64,000 bases of DNA. It comes from Legionella birminghamensis. GTDB taxonomy: Bacteria > Pseudomonadota > Gammaproteobacteria > Legionellales > Legionellaceae. The stretch covers positions 2,418,001 to 2,482,000 of the forward strand of contig NZ_UGNW01000001.1 of assembly GCF_900452515.1 (NCBI RefSeq). The letters are read 5' to 3'. Made by a program: the position numbers and the translations under genes. The notes beneath the pieces are model-generated. The model worked only from the letters and a program-made list of their open reading frames with translations, did not search any database and had not been told where the DNA came from. Of this stretch, positions 1 through 9,600 are shown in pieces (the first letter of the stretch is position 1; each line of letters starts with the position of its first letter).

Positions 1-190
<190 letters not shown>

Positions 191-296
191 TTACCTTATA
201 TTTGGATAAAAATCGACAGATCTTTGTGAAGATATTTGTTTAAAGGAAATGCATGCTGGTAAAGATGGGTCGCTGGCAAAACTCCCCTCGTATTTT

Positions 297-380
297 CGTC
301 TTTGCGAACAAAGTGAAGCAATTCCAGTCTCGGTACCCAATTCTAACCTGTTAGTGATTGCTTCGCTTCGTTCGCAGAGA
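297..380. repeat. Palindromic repeat, GAAGCAATCCAG family, copy 1
   Basis: Two arms, about 297-327 and 354-380, are imperfect reverse complements. The left arm reads CTTTGCGAACAAAGTGAAGC and the right arm is its complement with GCTTCGCTTCGTTCGC. The same pair of arms recurs at 53001-53086 and a single arm occurs at 28317-28349. The element fills most of the gap between mreB and the comEA-like gene and ends just beyond that gene's stop codon, where it could fold in the transcript. I see no gene in 164-387. Confidence 0.75.
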
Positions 381-387
381 GGTCAAG

Positions 388-696
388 CTATTCCACTATC
401 AATTTATTTTTTAATTCCTGTAGATGCGAATTTACAAATGTTTTCCCGATACCCGGAACAGAGGCCAAATCTTCAACCCTTTTAAAATCCCCATGTTCAC
501 CGCGATATTTCACGATGGCCTCAGCCCGTTTCTTGCCAATCCCTTTGATGGATTTAGATAAGACTTTTACATCAGCGCGATTAAGGTTAACTGCCTGAGC
601 CTGTTTTTCTGTGGGGGTCATTGGAACTTGAGACGCATGAAGCGGAAGATTAAACATAACAAAAGATAACAATAAACAAACGAATTTGTTTTTCAT
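388..696 (-). CDS. comEA: ComEA-like helix-hairpin-helix DNA-binding protein
   Basis: A protein of about 102 residues with an N-terminal signal peptide or membrane anchor (MKNKFVCLLLSFVMFNLPLHA), followed by paired helix-hairpin-helix motifs: VNLNRADVKVLSKSIKGIGK and then LASVPGIGKTFV. This is the compact Gram-negative ComEA layout, a periplasmic protein that binds incoming DNA during natural transformation. I chose the ATG at 696 because GGAGAA lies just upstream; the ATG at 708 would add four residues and lacks a site. The gene stands alone between the M20 peptidase and mreB. The symbol rests on architecture; other small secreted HhH proteins exist. Confidence 0.8.
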   Translation of the reverse strand: MKNKFVCLLLSFVMFNLPLHASQVPMTPTEKQAQAVNLNRADVKVLSKSIKGIGKKRAEAIVKYRGEHGDFKRVEDLASVPGIGKTFVNSHLQELKNKLIVE

Positions 697-749
697 AATT
701 TTCTCCATATTGATTGGACTAATAGCCTTTCCAGACTACTTTTTATTGA

Positions 750-778
750 CCGTTCCATTATTACGATAATTAGAACGG
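750..778. other. Small inverted repeat between M20 peptidase and comEA-like gene
   Basis: CCGTTC at 750-755 pairs with GAACGG at 773-778 around an AT-rich loop that can pair partly with itself. It lies just beyond the M20 peptidase stop codon. No T-run follows on either strand, so it is not a convincing intrinsic terminator, although it might stabilise the end of the upstream transcript. Confidence 0.3.
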
Positions 779-789
779 CCACTAGTATC

Positions 790-2226
790 TCAGTTATTTA
801 TTTTGCTGTCGAGGCTAAAATGCCTAAAATGTTTTTCGAGGACAAAGGATACGCAAGCCGTTAATTTCTCTACCATTTCCAAGTGGAGAAATTCATTGGG
901 GCCATGCGCATTGGACTGCGGCCCCAGCACCCCTGTTATCATGAATTGCGCCTGTGGGAATTTCTTACCCAACATTCCCATAAAGGGAATAGTTCCTCCC
1001 TCGCCCATATAGATTGCCGGTTTTTGATAAAAGGCCATTGACGCCTCATTCACAGCGTTTGAAAACCACTCCGTTAGCATAGGAGCATGCCAACCCTCAG
1101 CACCGTCGGCAATGTGAAAATCAACCTTCGCCTGATAGGGAGGGTTATCTGTCAAAGCGGCCTTCAACGTTTGCGCTGCTTGTTGAGGATTTACCAGCGG
1201 GGGTATGCGCATAGAGACTTTTAAAACAGTTTTCGGCCTGAGCACGTTACCGGCGTTAGCAAGACCTGGTAATCCCTCTGCACCAGTGATGGTCATCGCG
1301 GGGCGCCAGGTGCGGTTTAAAATCAACTGTGTTTTGTCCATACTGACCGGTAAAACCTTTTCCTGAAAAGGGAAAGCATTATAAACCGCTTCCTGAAGCA
1401 CGCCGGCACAGGCTTCAGCCTGCTTCACCCGTTCTTGCGGAATTTCACAGTAAAGATCTTTCAGCTTGATTTGGCCATTGCTTTCATCCTCGACCCTGCT
1501 TAGTAATTGCCGGGCAATACGGAAGCTATCAGCTACGATACCACTGGCGCTGCCAGAATGGACCCCTTCTTTCAGGACTTCCACGGATAGTTCGCCAACA
1601 ATGTTACCGCGCAATGAAGTGGTCATCCATAGCTGTTCATAATTTCCCGCGCCGGAGTCAAGACAAATCACCAGCGAGGGTTTTCCGATTCGTTCTTCCA
1701 ACGCCTGGATGTAATAAGGCAAATCATAACTGCCACTTTCCTCGCAGGCCTCAATTAAAATAACGCAGCGGGCATGCGGGATAGCTTGCTCCTGCAAGGC
1801 ATTTATCGCCATTAAGGAAGCATAGGCAGAATACCCATCGTCAGCTCCACCTCGCCCATACAACTTGCCCTCTTTAAGCACTGGCAACCAGGGGCCTAAA
1901 CCTTCTTTCCAGCCTGTCATTTCCGGTTGTTTATCCAGATGCCCATACAGCAGCACGGTTTCATCGCCCTGCCCGGGAACCTCCATAAAAATAAGCGGTG
2001 TTCGGCCTGTTAGGCGTATCACCTCCAATCTCATATCGCGGGGTGCGTTCAGATTGCACCAATCGGCAATATGGCTGACTGCCTGATCCATGTAACCATG
2101 CGCTTCCCAATCGGGATCAAAATGCGGTGATTTATTAGGGATTTTTATGTATTCCATCAAGCTTGGCAAAATGTTCTTCTGCCATTGATTCCCTATAAAC
2201 TCATACAGCTTTTGGTGATTCAACAC
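790..2226 (-). CDS. M20 family metallopeptidase (dipeptidase/carboxypeptidase type)
   Basis: A 478-residue soluble protein with the M20 di-zinc pattern: LLYGHLDKQPE (metal-binding His and catalytic Asp), GGADDGYSAYA (bridging Asp), EACEESGS (general-base Glu and metal Glu), a later CLDSGAG, and a C-terminal NAHGPNEF metal His. These enzymes cleave dipeptides or N-acylated amino acids in the cytoplasm. The start is a GTG at 2226 with AAGGAG upstream; a TTG follows directly. The start lies inside the end of murG (26 bp overlap), so the two are probably cotranscribed. The substrate cannot be read from the sequence. Confidence 0.87.
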   Translation of the reverse strand: MLNHQKLYEFIGNQWQKNILPSLMEYIKIPNKSPHFDPDWEAHGYMDQAVSHIADWCNLNAPRDMRLEVIRLTGRTPLIFMEVPGQGDETVLLYGHLDKQPEMTGWKEGLGPWLPVLKEGKLYGRGGADDGYSAYASLMAINALQEQAIPHARCVILIEACEESGSYDLPYYIQALEERIGKPSLVICLDSGAGNYEQLWMTTSLRGNIVGELSVEVLKEGVHSGSASGIVADSFRIARQLLSRVEDESNGQIKLKDLYCEIPQERVKQAEACAGVLQEAVYNAFPFQEKVLPVSMDKTQLILNRTWRPAMTITGAEGLPGLANAGNVLRPKTVLKVSMRIPPLVNPQQAAQTLKAALTDNPPYQAKVDFHIADGAEGWHAPMLTEWFSNAVNEASMAFYQKPAIYMGEGGTIPFMGMLGKKFPQAQFMITGVLGPQSNAHGPNEFLHLEMVEKLTACVSFVLEKHFRHFSLDSKINN

Positions 2227-3289
2227 GTAATAACTCCTTAATCAGTGCCAATACTTTCTCCGTAGCAGACTCAATCCCCAAAAGCCTGATATTATCAAGA
2301 ATATGCTCGCGCCCCTCCTTGACCTCTTCGATGGCCTTAAGCAAATCCGTTTCATCAAAAAGATCATCATCAAGAACAACACTGATGTTCTGCTGTTTGA
2401 AATAGCGAGCATTTTGAATCTGATCTCCCCGGCTTACTCTGGCGGAGAGGGGAATTAGAATATGTGGCTTTTGCAAAGCAAGGATTTCATAAATTGAATT
2501 AGCCCCTGCCCTGGAAATGATTAAATCGCTGGCCGCAAATAAATGAGGTAATTCTTCATCCGCATATTCCAGTTGATGGTAGGAAGAATTATTCAGACTC
2601 AAATCCAACTTGCCTTTTCCGCATAAATGAATCACCTGGAATTCCCTGGTCAGTGCGGGTAATGATTTGCGGATAACATCATTCAATTTGGCAGCCCCAA
2701 GACTTCCCCCCATCACCAGAAGACATGGCTTTTCAATATTAAAACCGCAAAGAGCCAAGCCTTTCTGTTTATCACCTCGAAAAAGCGCTGAGCGAATGGG
2801 CGTTCCTGTCACTTCAACTTTCTCTTTCTGTTTAAAATGCTTACTGGCTGTATCAAAATTCACAGCAATTTTATTAACGAAGGGAAAGCTTAACCGGTTC
2901 GCAAGCCCAGGCGTTAGATCCGATTCATGCGCAATAACAGGGATCCCGCGCAGCCAGGCCGCAAAAACAACCGGAAATGCTACAAATCCCCCTTTTGAAA
3001 ATACCACCTCTGTTTGCAGGCGTTTAAGCAGGCAAAAGGACTGAACAATGCCCTTTAAAATCAGGAAAGGGTCTAGAAAATTCTGCCAGCTAAAATAGCG
3101 GCGTAGTTTTCCTGAACTTATGGCATGAAAAGGAACATTGACTGCCTTAATCATTTTTTCTTCAACGCCATTTTTTGAACCAATATAATCAATTTGCCAG
3201 TTCTCTTCCTTAAGCACTTCGATTAGGGCAAGATTCGGGGTCACGTGCCCCGCCGTTCCTCCCCCAGTTAAAACAATGCGTTGGCTCAT
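2201..3289 (-). CDS. murG: MurG, lipid II-forming N-acetylglucosaminyltransferase
   Basis: MurG transfers GlcNAc from UDP-GlcNAc to lipid I at the inner face of the inner membrane, making lipid II for peptidoglycan. The N-terminal glycine-rich loop LTGGGTAGHVTPNL, the second loop VMGGSLGA, HESDLTPGLANR and the donor-binding RAGANSIYEIL region all match the family, and the length of about 362 residues is normal. The ATG at 3289 has AAGGAA upstream and overlaps the nadC stop as ATGA. murG usually sits in the dcw cluster next to ftsW and murC; here it lies between nadC and a peptidase gene, about 15 kb from mraZ-murE. Confidence 0.95.
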   Translation of the reverse strand: MSQRIVLTGGGTAGHVTPNLALIEVLKEENWQIDYIGSKNGVEEKMIKAVNVPFHAISSGKLRRYFSWQNFLDPFLILKGIVQSFCLLKRLQTEVVFSKGGFVAFPVVFAAWLRGIPVIAHESDLTPGLANRLSFPFVNKIAVNFDTASKHFKQKEKVEVTGTPIRSALFRGDKQKGLALCGFNIEKPCLLVMGGSLGAAKLNDVIRKSLPALTREFQVIHLCGKGKLDLSLNNSSYHQLEYADEELPHLFAASDLIISRAGANSIYEILALQKPHILIPLSARVSRGDQIQNARYFKQQNISVVLDDDLFDETDLLKAIEEVKEGREHILDNIRLLGIESATEKVLALIKELLRVESPKAV

Positions 3290-4128
3290 TGAATTTCCTT
3301 GATTAATAAGCTGAGATCGATGGCTTCCACACATTTGGTTAGGCCACCAACGGAGATATAATCCACCCCGGTCTGAGCAATTGCCTTGATAGTATTCAGA
3401 TTAACGCCCCCGGAGGCTTCCAACTCACAGCCATAGGCCTGGTTAAGTTGTACGGCTTCAGCCAGTAATTCCGTGCTGAAATTATCAAGCAAAATTCGAT
3501 CGGGCTTTGCCTCAAGGGCCTCTTTTAACTCAACAAGATTTTCAACTTCTACTTCTACCAGAAGTTTAGGATGAATTAACCGCGCCTTTTGAATCGCCCC
3601 GGTAATTGAACCGCAGGCTTTGATATGATTTTCTTTAATTAAAAAGGCATCATACAGTCCCAGCCTGTGATTGACCCCGCCGGCGCAGGCAACGGCATAT
3701 TTTTGCGCCAATCTTAAGCCGGGTAAGGTTTTTCTGGTATCCAGTAATCGAGTATGTGTATTTTCCAGGGCTTTTAAATAATGCCAGGTTTTGGTTGCTG
3801 TCCCAGAAAGTGTTTGTAAAAAATTCAATGCCGTCCGCTCAGCTGACAAGATTTCGCGCGCCGGCCCTTCAATCTGGCAAAGCAAAGCCGGCTCTGCCAG
3901 CCATTGCCCCTCAGTGACTTTCCACTCCAGCTCGATTGAGCGGCTTAAGCTTGCGAATACCGTTTCGACCCAGGGCTGGCCGCAAACCAGCATCGCTTCC
4001 CGGCTGATTATTTCCGCACGTACTTTGAGATTATCGGGTAGCAATTGTGCACTGACATCCCCCGTTCCCAGATCTTCTGCCAATGCCCTGCTCACATCAG
4101 CTTCTATTAACTCAGGAGTTAGCTTCAT
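3286..4128 (-). CDS. nadC: Nicotinate-nucleotide pyrophosphorylase (carboxylating)
   Basis: NadC (quinolinate phosphoribosyltransferase) converts quinolinate and PRPP to nicotinate mononucleotide, the step after NadB and NadA in de novo NAD synthesis. The translation of about 280 residues carries LDTRKTLPGLRLAQKYAV, GGVNHRLGLYDAFLIKENH and the C-terminal LEASGGVNLNTI phosphate-binding segment. The ATG at 4128 follows GGAGAA; an upstream ATG at 4152 lacks a site. It overlaps the antiporter gene upstream and murG downstream, so it is part of a tightly packed run. nadB and nadA lie on the opposite strand only about 5.5 kb away. Confidence 0.95.
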   Translation of the reverse strand: MKLTPELIEADVSRALAEDLGTGDVSAQLLPDNLKVRAEIISREAMLVCGQPWVETVFASLSRSIELEWKVTEGQWLAEPALLCQIEGPAREILSAERTALNFLQTLSGTATKTWHYLKALENTHTRLLDTRKTLPGLRLAQKYAVACAGGVNHRLGLYDAFLIKENHIKACGSITGAIQKARLIHPKLLVEVEVENLVELKEALEAKPDRILLDNFSTELLAEAVQLNQAYGCELEASGGVNLNTIKAIAQTGVDYISVGGLTKCVEAIDLSLLIKEIQ

Positions 4129-5632
4129 TTTTTCTCCGGTCATAAGCAGCATAACGAGATTTTAACAGCGGAGGCGCTAAAAAAGTCGTTACAATTATCA
4201 TTAAGACAATCGCTAAAAATAATTGATCGGATATTACCCCCAGCGTTCGCCCAATGGAGGCAAACACAAGCCCCACTTCGCCGCGCGGCAACATACCAAT
4301 ACCAATCAGCAGTCGATCATCGCCCCGATTTCCCCCAAAACCGCTAAGCAGCTTTCCTATTACCGCAGCTGCAATCAAACCCGCCGAGGTCATTAATACA
4401 TGCCAATCGAGGAAAGTCTCCAATTTCACCTGGATGCCGATTAATATAAAAAACAAGGGGGCTAATATGAACTCCAGGGGGAAGATTAATTGCCTGATGT
4501 TATAAGGTTGAACTCCTGCAGAATGTGATTTCGATTCAAAATAACCATCATGGATAATCAGACCCGCTGCAAATGCCCCAATTATGGAGGACAGTCCAAC
4601 AAATGTAGCCAGCCAGGCCAGCGCCATTACAAATATGAAAGCAACGAAAAGTTTGGCTTCCCAAAGCTCAAGAAAGTCTAAGGTTTTGACCGATTTTTTT
4701 AATATCCAGGGACCGATGGTCAGTGTGGCTGTAAAAAATAGAAAGGCTGAAACAATGACCCGCATTATCGATACAAAATCAATACTGTCATTAATGACAA
4801 TACTGCTGACAATAGAGAGTATCATCAAGCCCAGGACATCATCGATCATGGCTGCTCCGAGGATTGTATGGGCTTCTCGGGTTTTCAATTTTTTTAATTC
4901 AGAAAGCACCCGCGCGGTGATGCCTATACTGGTGGCGGATAAAGTCGCTGCCACGAATAAATCGGATTGGTAGGAGGCCATTGGTAAGAGCCAGTGAGCA
5001 ATAGCAAATCCCAGAACGATCGGCGCAATTACCCCGATAACGGCGACTTTAATTGCTTCACGGCCTGTATGCTTTAACTCCTGAAAGGAGCTTTCCAATC
5101 CAACCATGAATAATAAAAAAATGACCCCATAGCGTGAGAAAATATCAAGAATATAGCCCACTTTTAAATAGTCAATCCCTTTGGGGCTTGCAAGTGCAGC
5201 CATCAGTTGCTGGGCATAGACAGGATCAGAGATATTGTTCTGGACTGCCTGCTGAAGCGTAACATTCCCCAGCATATCCCTCATAATGTTAAAAATTGCC
5301 GACCCTTCGCGTAACACCACAATGAGATCGGAACCAAAATAGTAGCAAATATTCCCCAGCAGAACCCCAATTAAAAGCTCGCCCAGAACGCCTGGCTGGC
5401 GAAGCGCTCTGGCAATGCAGCGACCGATAATGGAGAGTGTAAAAATTAAAGTGACCCAAAAAATAATACTGGCCACTGGATCATGCTCCTGTTCCTGCAC
5501 ATTCTGTGCAAAAACAGGCAAAGGCAGCAATACTAAAAGCATAAGAAGGCAGTGCTTTGCTGATGACCAGAGCTTCTTCAGCAAAGAAAAAGCCATGGCT
5601 GACAGCAATTTACTCACTCCCATAAACCTCAT
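4112..5632 (-). CDS. CPA2-family cation:proton antiporter, membrane domain only
   Basis: A 506-residue integral membrane protein. The first 42 residues resemble a signal peptide ([15 protein letters not shown]), followed by about a dozen hydrophobic segments with monovalent cation:proton antiporter-2 features such as [30 protein letters not shown] and [15 protein letters not shown]. The domain resembles KefB/KefC, but there is no C-terminal RCK/TrkA-N regulatory domain. It probably exchanges Na+ or K+ for H+ at the inner membrane; ion specificity is unknown. The ATG at 5632 overlaps the ppsA stop as ATGA, suggesting translational coupling, and the 3' end overlaps nadC. Confidence 0.85.
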   Translation of the reverse strand: MRFMGVSKLLSAMAFSLLKKLWSSAKHCLLMLLVLLPLPVFAQNVQEQEHDPVASIIFWVTLIFTLSIIGRCIARALRQPGVLGELLIGVLLGNICYYFGSDLIVVLREGSAIFNIMRDMLGNVTLQQAVQNNISDPVYAQQLMAALASPKGIDYLKVGYILDIFSRYGVIFLLFMVGLESSFQELKHTGREAIKVAVIGVIAPIVLGFAIAHWLLPMASYQSDLFVAATLSATSIGITARVLSELKKLKTREAHTILGAAMIDDVLGLMILSIVSSIVINDSIDFVSIMRVIVSAFLFFTATLTIGPWILKKSVKTLDFLELWEAKLFVAFIFVMALAWLATFVGLSSIIGAFAAGLIIHDGYFESKSHSAGVQPYNIRQLIFPLEFILAPLFFILIGIQVKLETFLDWHVLMTSAGLIAAAVIGKLLSGFGGNRGDDRLLIGIGMLPRGEVGLVFASIGRTLGVISDQLFLAIVLMIIVTTFLAPPLLKSRYAAYDRRKNEANS

Positions 5633-8013
5633 GATGAGCGTTTGGCAAGAAACAGACAGGTATCCAGAACAGAATCGGGGTTTAAGGAGACACTGTCAAT
5701 TCCCTCTGCCATTAACCACTCCGCAAAGTCTTTATGATCAGATGGCCCTTGTCCACAAATCCCTACGTACTTCCCGGCTTTTTTGCAGGTTGAAATAGCC
5801 ATGTGCAGCAAGGCTTTAATCGCCGCATTCCGCTCGTCAAACTGCGCAGCGACCAGGCCGGAATCACGATCCAGCCCTAGTGTTAATTGAGTCAAGTCAT
5901 TTGAGCCAATTGAAAATCCATCAAAATATTCCAAAAACTCGTTGGCCAGCAAGGCATTGGATGGCAGCTCGCACATCATAATAATGCGAAGCCCATGCTT
6001 ACCGCGCTCAAGCCCCTGCTGCTTTAATACTTCAATAACATCATGCGCTTCCTGGACAGTCCTTACAAAAGGTATCATCACTTCCACATTGGTAAAGCCC
6101 ATCACTTCCCGCACTCGTTTTACCGCCTCACATTCCAGGGCAAAGCAATCTGCAAATGCAGGGGAAACATAACGGGAGGCACCGCGGAAACCAAGCATGG
6201 GATTTTCTTCATGCGGTTCGAACAAGTCACCGCCAATTAAATTGGCATATTCATTGGATTTGAAATCGGATAAGCGAACAATAACCGGTTTGGGATAAAA
6301 AGCCGCCGCAATTGTAGCAATCCCTTCCTTAAGCCGCTCAATATAAAATTCAACCGGTGACTCATAGGCTGCTGTTTTTCTACTAATGTGTTCCTTCAGA
6401 TTTTCGTCCTGCAACTGATCAAATTGCAAAAGCGCTTTCGGATGCACGCCGATTGAATTGGAGATCAAAAATTCAAGACGGGCCAGACCTACTCCCGAAT
6501 TGGGGATGGATTGAAACGCAAATGCCCGTTCGGGATTGCCAACATTCAACATAATTTTCATCGGCAGCTCAGGCATGGACTCTACATCAAGGGTCGCATA
6601 TTCGAAGGGCAAAATGCCTTTATACACATAACCGTTGTCCCCTTCCGCGCAGCTGACAGTAATTTCTTCACCGTCACGAATCGTTTTGGTGGCATCGCCG
6701 CAACCAACGACAGCCGGAATCCCCAGCTCGCGGGCGATAATGGCGGCATGGCAAGTACGTCCCCCGCGATTGGTCACAATAGCAGCAGCACGTTTCATGA
6801 TCGGCTCCCAGTCCGGATCAGTCATGTCTGAAACCAGCACATCCCCGGGCTTCATTTTATCCATCTCATTAATATCATGGATAATTCTGGCGCGGCCCTG
6901 GCCAATTTTCTGTCCTATACTGCGCCCTTCGCTCAGCACCTCGCTTTTTTTCGTGAGCTGATAACGCTCTCTTTTCTGCTGCTGATCACGGCTTCTTACC
7001 GTTTCAGGTCGCGCTTGCAGAATATAGAGTTGACCATTCACCCCGTCCTTCGCCCATTCAATATCCATAGGCCGGCCATAATGCTCTTCAATAATAACTG
7101 CATACCTGGCTAATTCTTCAACCTCTGCTGGCGTTAATGAAAAGCGCAGGCGCTCGGATTCGGGAACATTTATGGTTTCCACGGTTTTATCTGCATCATT
7201 ATTTTGCGCATAAATCATCTTGAGCGCTTTACTTCCCAGTGTTTTGCGAATGACAGCAGGACGGCCTGCTTTTAAAGCGGGCTTGTGAACATAAAACTCA
7301 TCAGGGTTAACAGCCCCTTGAACCACCATCTCCCCGAGCCCAAAAGAGGAAGTAACAAATACCACCTGATCAAAACCTGATTCAGTATCAATCGTAAATA
7401 TGACCCCGCTCACTGCCAGATCACTGCGAATCATTTGCTGAATACCTACAGATAAGGCAACTTCGTTATGTGCAAACCCGTGATGAACGCGATAGGCAAT
7501 TGCCCGGTCGTTGTACAAGGAAGCAAATACGAGCTTAATCGATTGCAGGATTGCATCAATTCCTTTCACATTCAGAAAAGTTTCCTGCTGGCCGGCGAAC
7601 GAGGCATCTGGAAGATCTTCGGCAGTCGCAGAGGAGCGTACCGCGACACTGAAATCATTATGCCCAATTTCTTTAATCAGGGCATTGTAGGAATCAGTGA
7701 CTGCCTCAATAAACTGAGGGGTGAAGGGCGTTTTGACAATTAATTCACGGATTGCCTTGCCCGTAGAAACCAGATCATTAATATTCTCGGTATTAAGTGT
7801 AAGCAGCATCTGATGGATTCGCTCATCCAGTTTATCCTGCTGCAAAAACTCCCGGAACGCCGTTGCGGTAGTAGCAAACCCGGTAGGTACGTGAACACCG
7901 GCAGAAGATAAGTGGCTAATCATTTCTCCAAGGGATGCATTTTTTCCGCCCACCTGCTCCAGACTGTGCATACCTAACTGCGTAAAATTAATCGTGTGCT
8001 GCCCTAATGCCAT
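5629..8013 (-). CDS. ppsA: Phosphoenolpyruvate synthase
   Basis: PpsA makes phosphoenolpyruvate from pyruvate and ATP, the entry to gluconeogenesis in organisms growing on amino acids. The 794-residue protein has the N-terminal ATP-grasp domain ([28 protein letters not shown]), the phosphohistidine swivel domain ([20 protein letters not shown]) and the C-terminal PEP/pyruvate-binding barrel ([36 protein letters not shown]). Length and motifs are complete. The ATG at 8013 follows AGGTGG. It heads the minus-strand run towards nadC and murG, and a candidate promoter lies at 8049-8077. Confidence 0.96.
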   Translation of the reverse strand: MALGQHTINFTQLGMHSLEQVGGKNASLGEMISHLSSAGVHVPTGFATTATAFREFLQQDKLDERIHQMLLTLNTENINDLVSTGKAIRELIVKTPFTPQFIEAVTDSYNALIKEIGHNDFSVAVRSSATAEDLPDASFAGQQETFLNVKGIDAILQSIKLVFASLYNDRAIAYRVHHGFAHNEVALSVGIQQMIRSDLAVSGVIFTIDTESGFDQVVFVTSSFGLGEMVVQGAVNPDEFYVHKPALKAGRPAVIRKTLGSKALKMIYAQNNDADKTVETINVPESERLRFSLTPAEVEELARYAVIIEEHYGRPMDIEWAKDGVNGQLYILQARPETVRSRDQQQKRERYQLTKKSEVLSEGRSIGQKIGQGRARIIHDINEMDKMKPGDVLVSDMTDPDWEPIMKRAAAIVTNRGGRTCHAAIIARELGIPAVVGCGDATKTIRDGEEITVSCAEGDNGYVYKGILPFEYATLDVESMPELPMKIMLNVGNPERAFAFQSIPNSGVGLARLEFLISNSIGVHPKALLQFDQLQDENLKEHISRKTAAYESPVEFYIERLKEGIATIAAAFYPKPVIVRLSDFKSNEYANLIGGDLFEPHEENPMLGFRGASRYVSPAFADCFALECEAVKRVREVMGFTNVEVMIPFVRTVQEAHDVIEVLKQQGLERGKHGLRIIMMCELPSNALLANEFLEYFDGFSIGSNDLTQLTLGLDRDSGLVAAQFDERNAAIKALLHMAISTCKKAGKYVGICGQGPSDHKDFAEWLMAEGIDSVSLNPDSVLDTCLFLAKRSS

Positions 8014-8048
8014 AACGCCACCTTTTGCTAATCCTTAAAATATCGGTC

Positions 8049-8077
8049 ATTCTACTCAAAATGCTCATTAATGGAAA
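8049..8077 (-). promoter_or_regulatory. Candidate sigma-70 promoter of ppsA
   Basis: On the minus strand, TTTCCA (8072-8077) is followed after 17 bp by TAGAAT (8049-8054), a good -10. The predicted start of transcription lies about 30 bases before the ppsA ATG. The -35 matches the consensus in only four of six positions. Confidence 0.45.
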
Positions 8078-8170
8078 TGTTTGCGGGTAAACTTGCCGGA
8101 ACAAACGCAACTTTTTACTGGTCTGAGGGCGAAGTAAACCAAAAATAAAGCGCATATTTCTATTGTTTTA

Positions 8171-8199
8171 TTCACATATGGTCTAGCTTCTAATATTAT
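8171..8199 (+). promoter_or_regulatory. Candidate sigma-70 promoter of purB-nadB-nadA
   Basis: TTCACA (8171-8176) and TATTAT (8194-8199) are separated by exactly 17 bp, and each hexamer matches the consensus in five of six positions. Transcription would begin near 8206, leaving a leader of about 25 bases before the purB ATG at 8230. I saw no purine-box or riboswitch structure in the short leader. Confidence 0.6.
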
Positions 8200-8229
8200 A
8201 TGTGCTTTATGACTGTGGTGAAAATATTC

Positions 8230-9600
8230 ATGAGCTTAACTTCTTTAACTGCCGTCTCTCCGCTGGACGGCCGCTACCAAAAAAAAACCAGTATACTGAG
8301 CCCCTATTTTAGCGAGTTTGCGCTAATTTATTACCGTCTGATAGTTGAGGTTCGCTGGCTAGAGGCGCTGGCAGCTAACCCCGATATTCCAGAAGTCCAG
8401 CCTTTGACAGAAGACGACAAAGATTATTTGGCGCAGATTCTCAATAATTTTAATGAAGAAGAAGCAGAAAAAGTTAAAACGATTGAAAAGAAAACCAATC
8501 ACGACGTAAAAGCCATTGAATATTACCTTAAGGAAAAACTGGCCGGTCATTCCAGGCTAAAGGAAACCGCCGGATTTGTTCATTTCGCCTGCACATCGGA
8601 AGATATAAATAATCTTTCCTACGCATTAATGATAAAAGAAGCATTAGCCCAGGTTATCCAGCCTACCCTGGCTGAGATAATTGGCGGCATTACCCTTCTG
8701 GGCAAGCAACATGGGGACGCGGCCATGCTGTCACGAACACACGGGCAACCAGCCACTCCTACGACCCTGGGTAAGGAGCTGGTTAATTTTGTGGCTCGTC
8801 TTAAAAGACCGCAACAGCAGCTTGCCGAAGTGTTGATACCTGCCAAATGCAACGGTGCCGTCGGCAACTACAATGCGCATGTCGCTGCCTATCCAGAAGT
8901 TGACTGGCGTAAGCACTGTGCTTCTTTTGTCAGCTCACTGGGCTTATCTTTTAGTGCTTACACTACCCAAATAGAGCCGCATGATGGCATTGCAGAAGTC
9001 TGTCATATTATGGTGCGCATTAATAATATCCTTCTGGATTACACTCAGGATATCTGGACTTATATTTCCCTGAATTATTTTACCCAGAAAACCATTGCCG
9101 ATGAAGTTGGCTCCTCTACGATGCCGCATAAGGTTAATCCCATCGATTTCGAAAATGCTGAAGGTAATCTGGGATTGGCAAACGCCCTTTTTGAGCATTT
9201 CGCTGACAAACTCACCAAATCGCGCCTGCAGCGCGATCTTTCGGACTCCACGGTACTTAGGAATCTGGGTGCTGCCTTTGCCTATACATTAATTGCCTAT
9301 CAGGCCATTGCCAAAGGCAACGATAAGCTGCAAATTAATAAAACTGCATTAAAAGAAGATTTACAAAATAACTGGGAAGTACTTGCCGAAGCAGTGCAGA
9401 CCGTCATGAAACGCTATCAGATTTCTGATGCCTATGAACAATTGAAAGACTTAACCCGCGGCCAGGGAATTGACGGCGATAGTCTGAAGCAGTTTATACG
9501 AAAACTAGATATCCCGGAGACAGCGAAATCCAGACTGCTGGCGATGTCCCCTGAAAGTTATATTGGTCTGGCTGCCCAACTGGTGAAAGCATTTTCATGA
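8230..9600 (+). CDS. purB: Adenylosuccinate lyase
   Basis: PurB acts twice in purine synthesis, splitting SAICAR to AICAR and adenylosuccinate to AMP, each time releasing fumarate. The 456-residue length equals that of the E. coli enzyme. The N-terminus MSLTSLTAVSPLDGRY, the catalytic region SRTHGQPATPTTLGKE and the superfamily signature GSSTMPHKVNPIDFENAEG are all present. I used the ATG at 8230 rather than the upstream start at 8200, because it gives the family N-terminus and follows the predicted transcription start. The last codons overlap nadB by ATGA. Confidence 0.97.
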   Translation: MSLTSLTAVSPLDGRYQKKTSILSPYFSEFALIYYRLIVEVRWLEALAANPDIPEVQPLTEDDKDYLAQILNNFNEEEAEKVKTIEKKTNHDVKAIEYYLKEKLAGHSRLKETAGFVHFACTSEDINNLSYALMIKEALAQVIQPTLAEIIGGITLLGKQHGDAAMLSRTHGQPATPTTLGKELVNFVARLKRPQQQLAEVLIPAKCNGAVGNYNAHVAAYPEVDWRKHCASFVSSLGLSFSAYTTQIEPHDGIAEVCHIMVRINNILLDYTQDIWTYISLNYFTQKTIADEVGSSTMPHKVNPIDFENAEGNLGLANALFEHFADKLTKSRLQRDLSDSTVLRNLGAAFAYTLIAYQAIAKGNDKLQINKTALKEDLQNNWEVLAEAVQTVMKRYQISDAYEQLKDLTRGQGIDGDSLKQFIRKLDIPETAKSRLLAMSPESYIGLAAQLVKAFS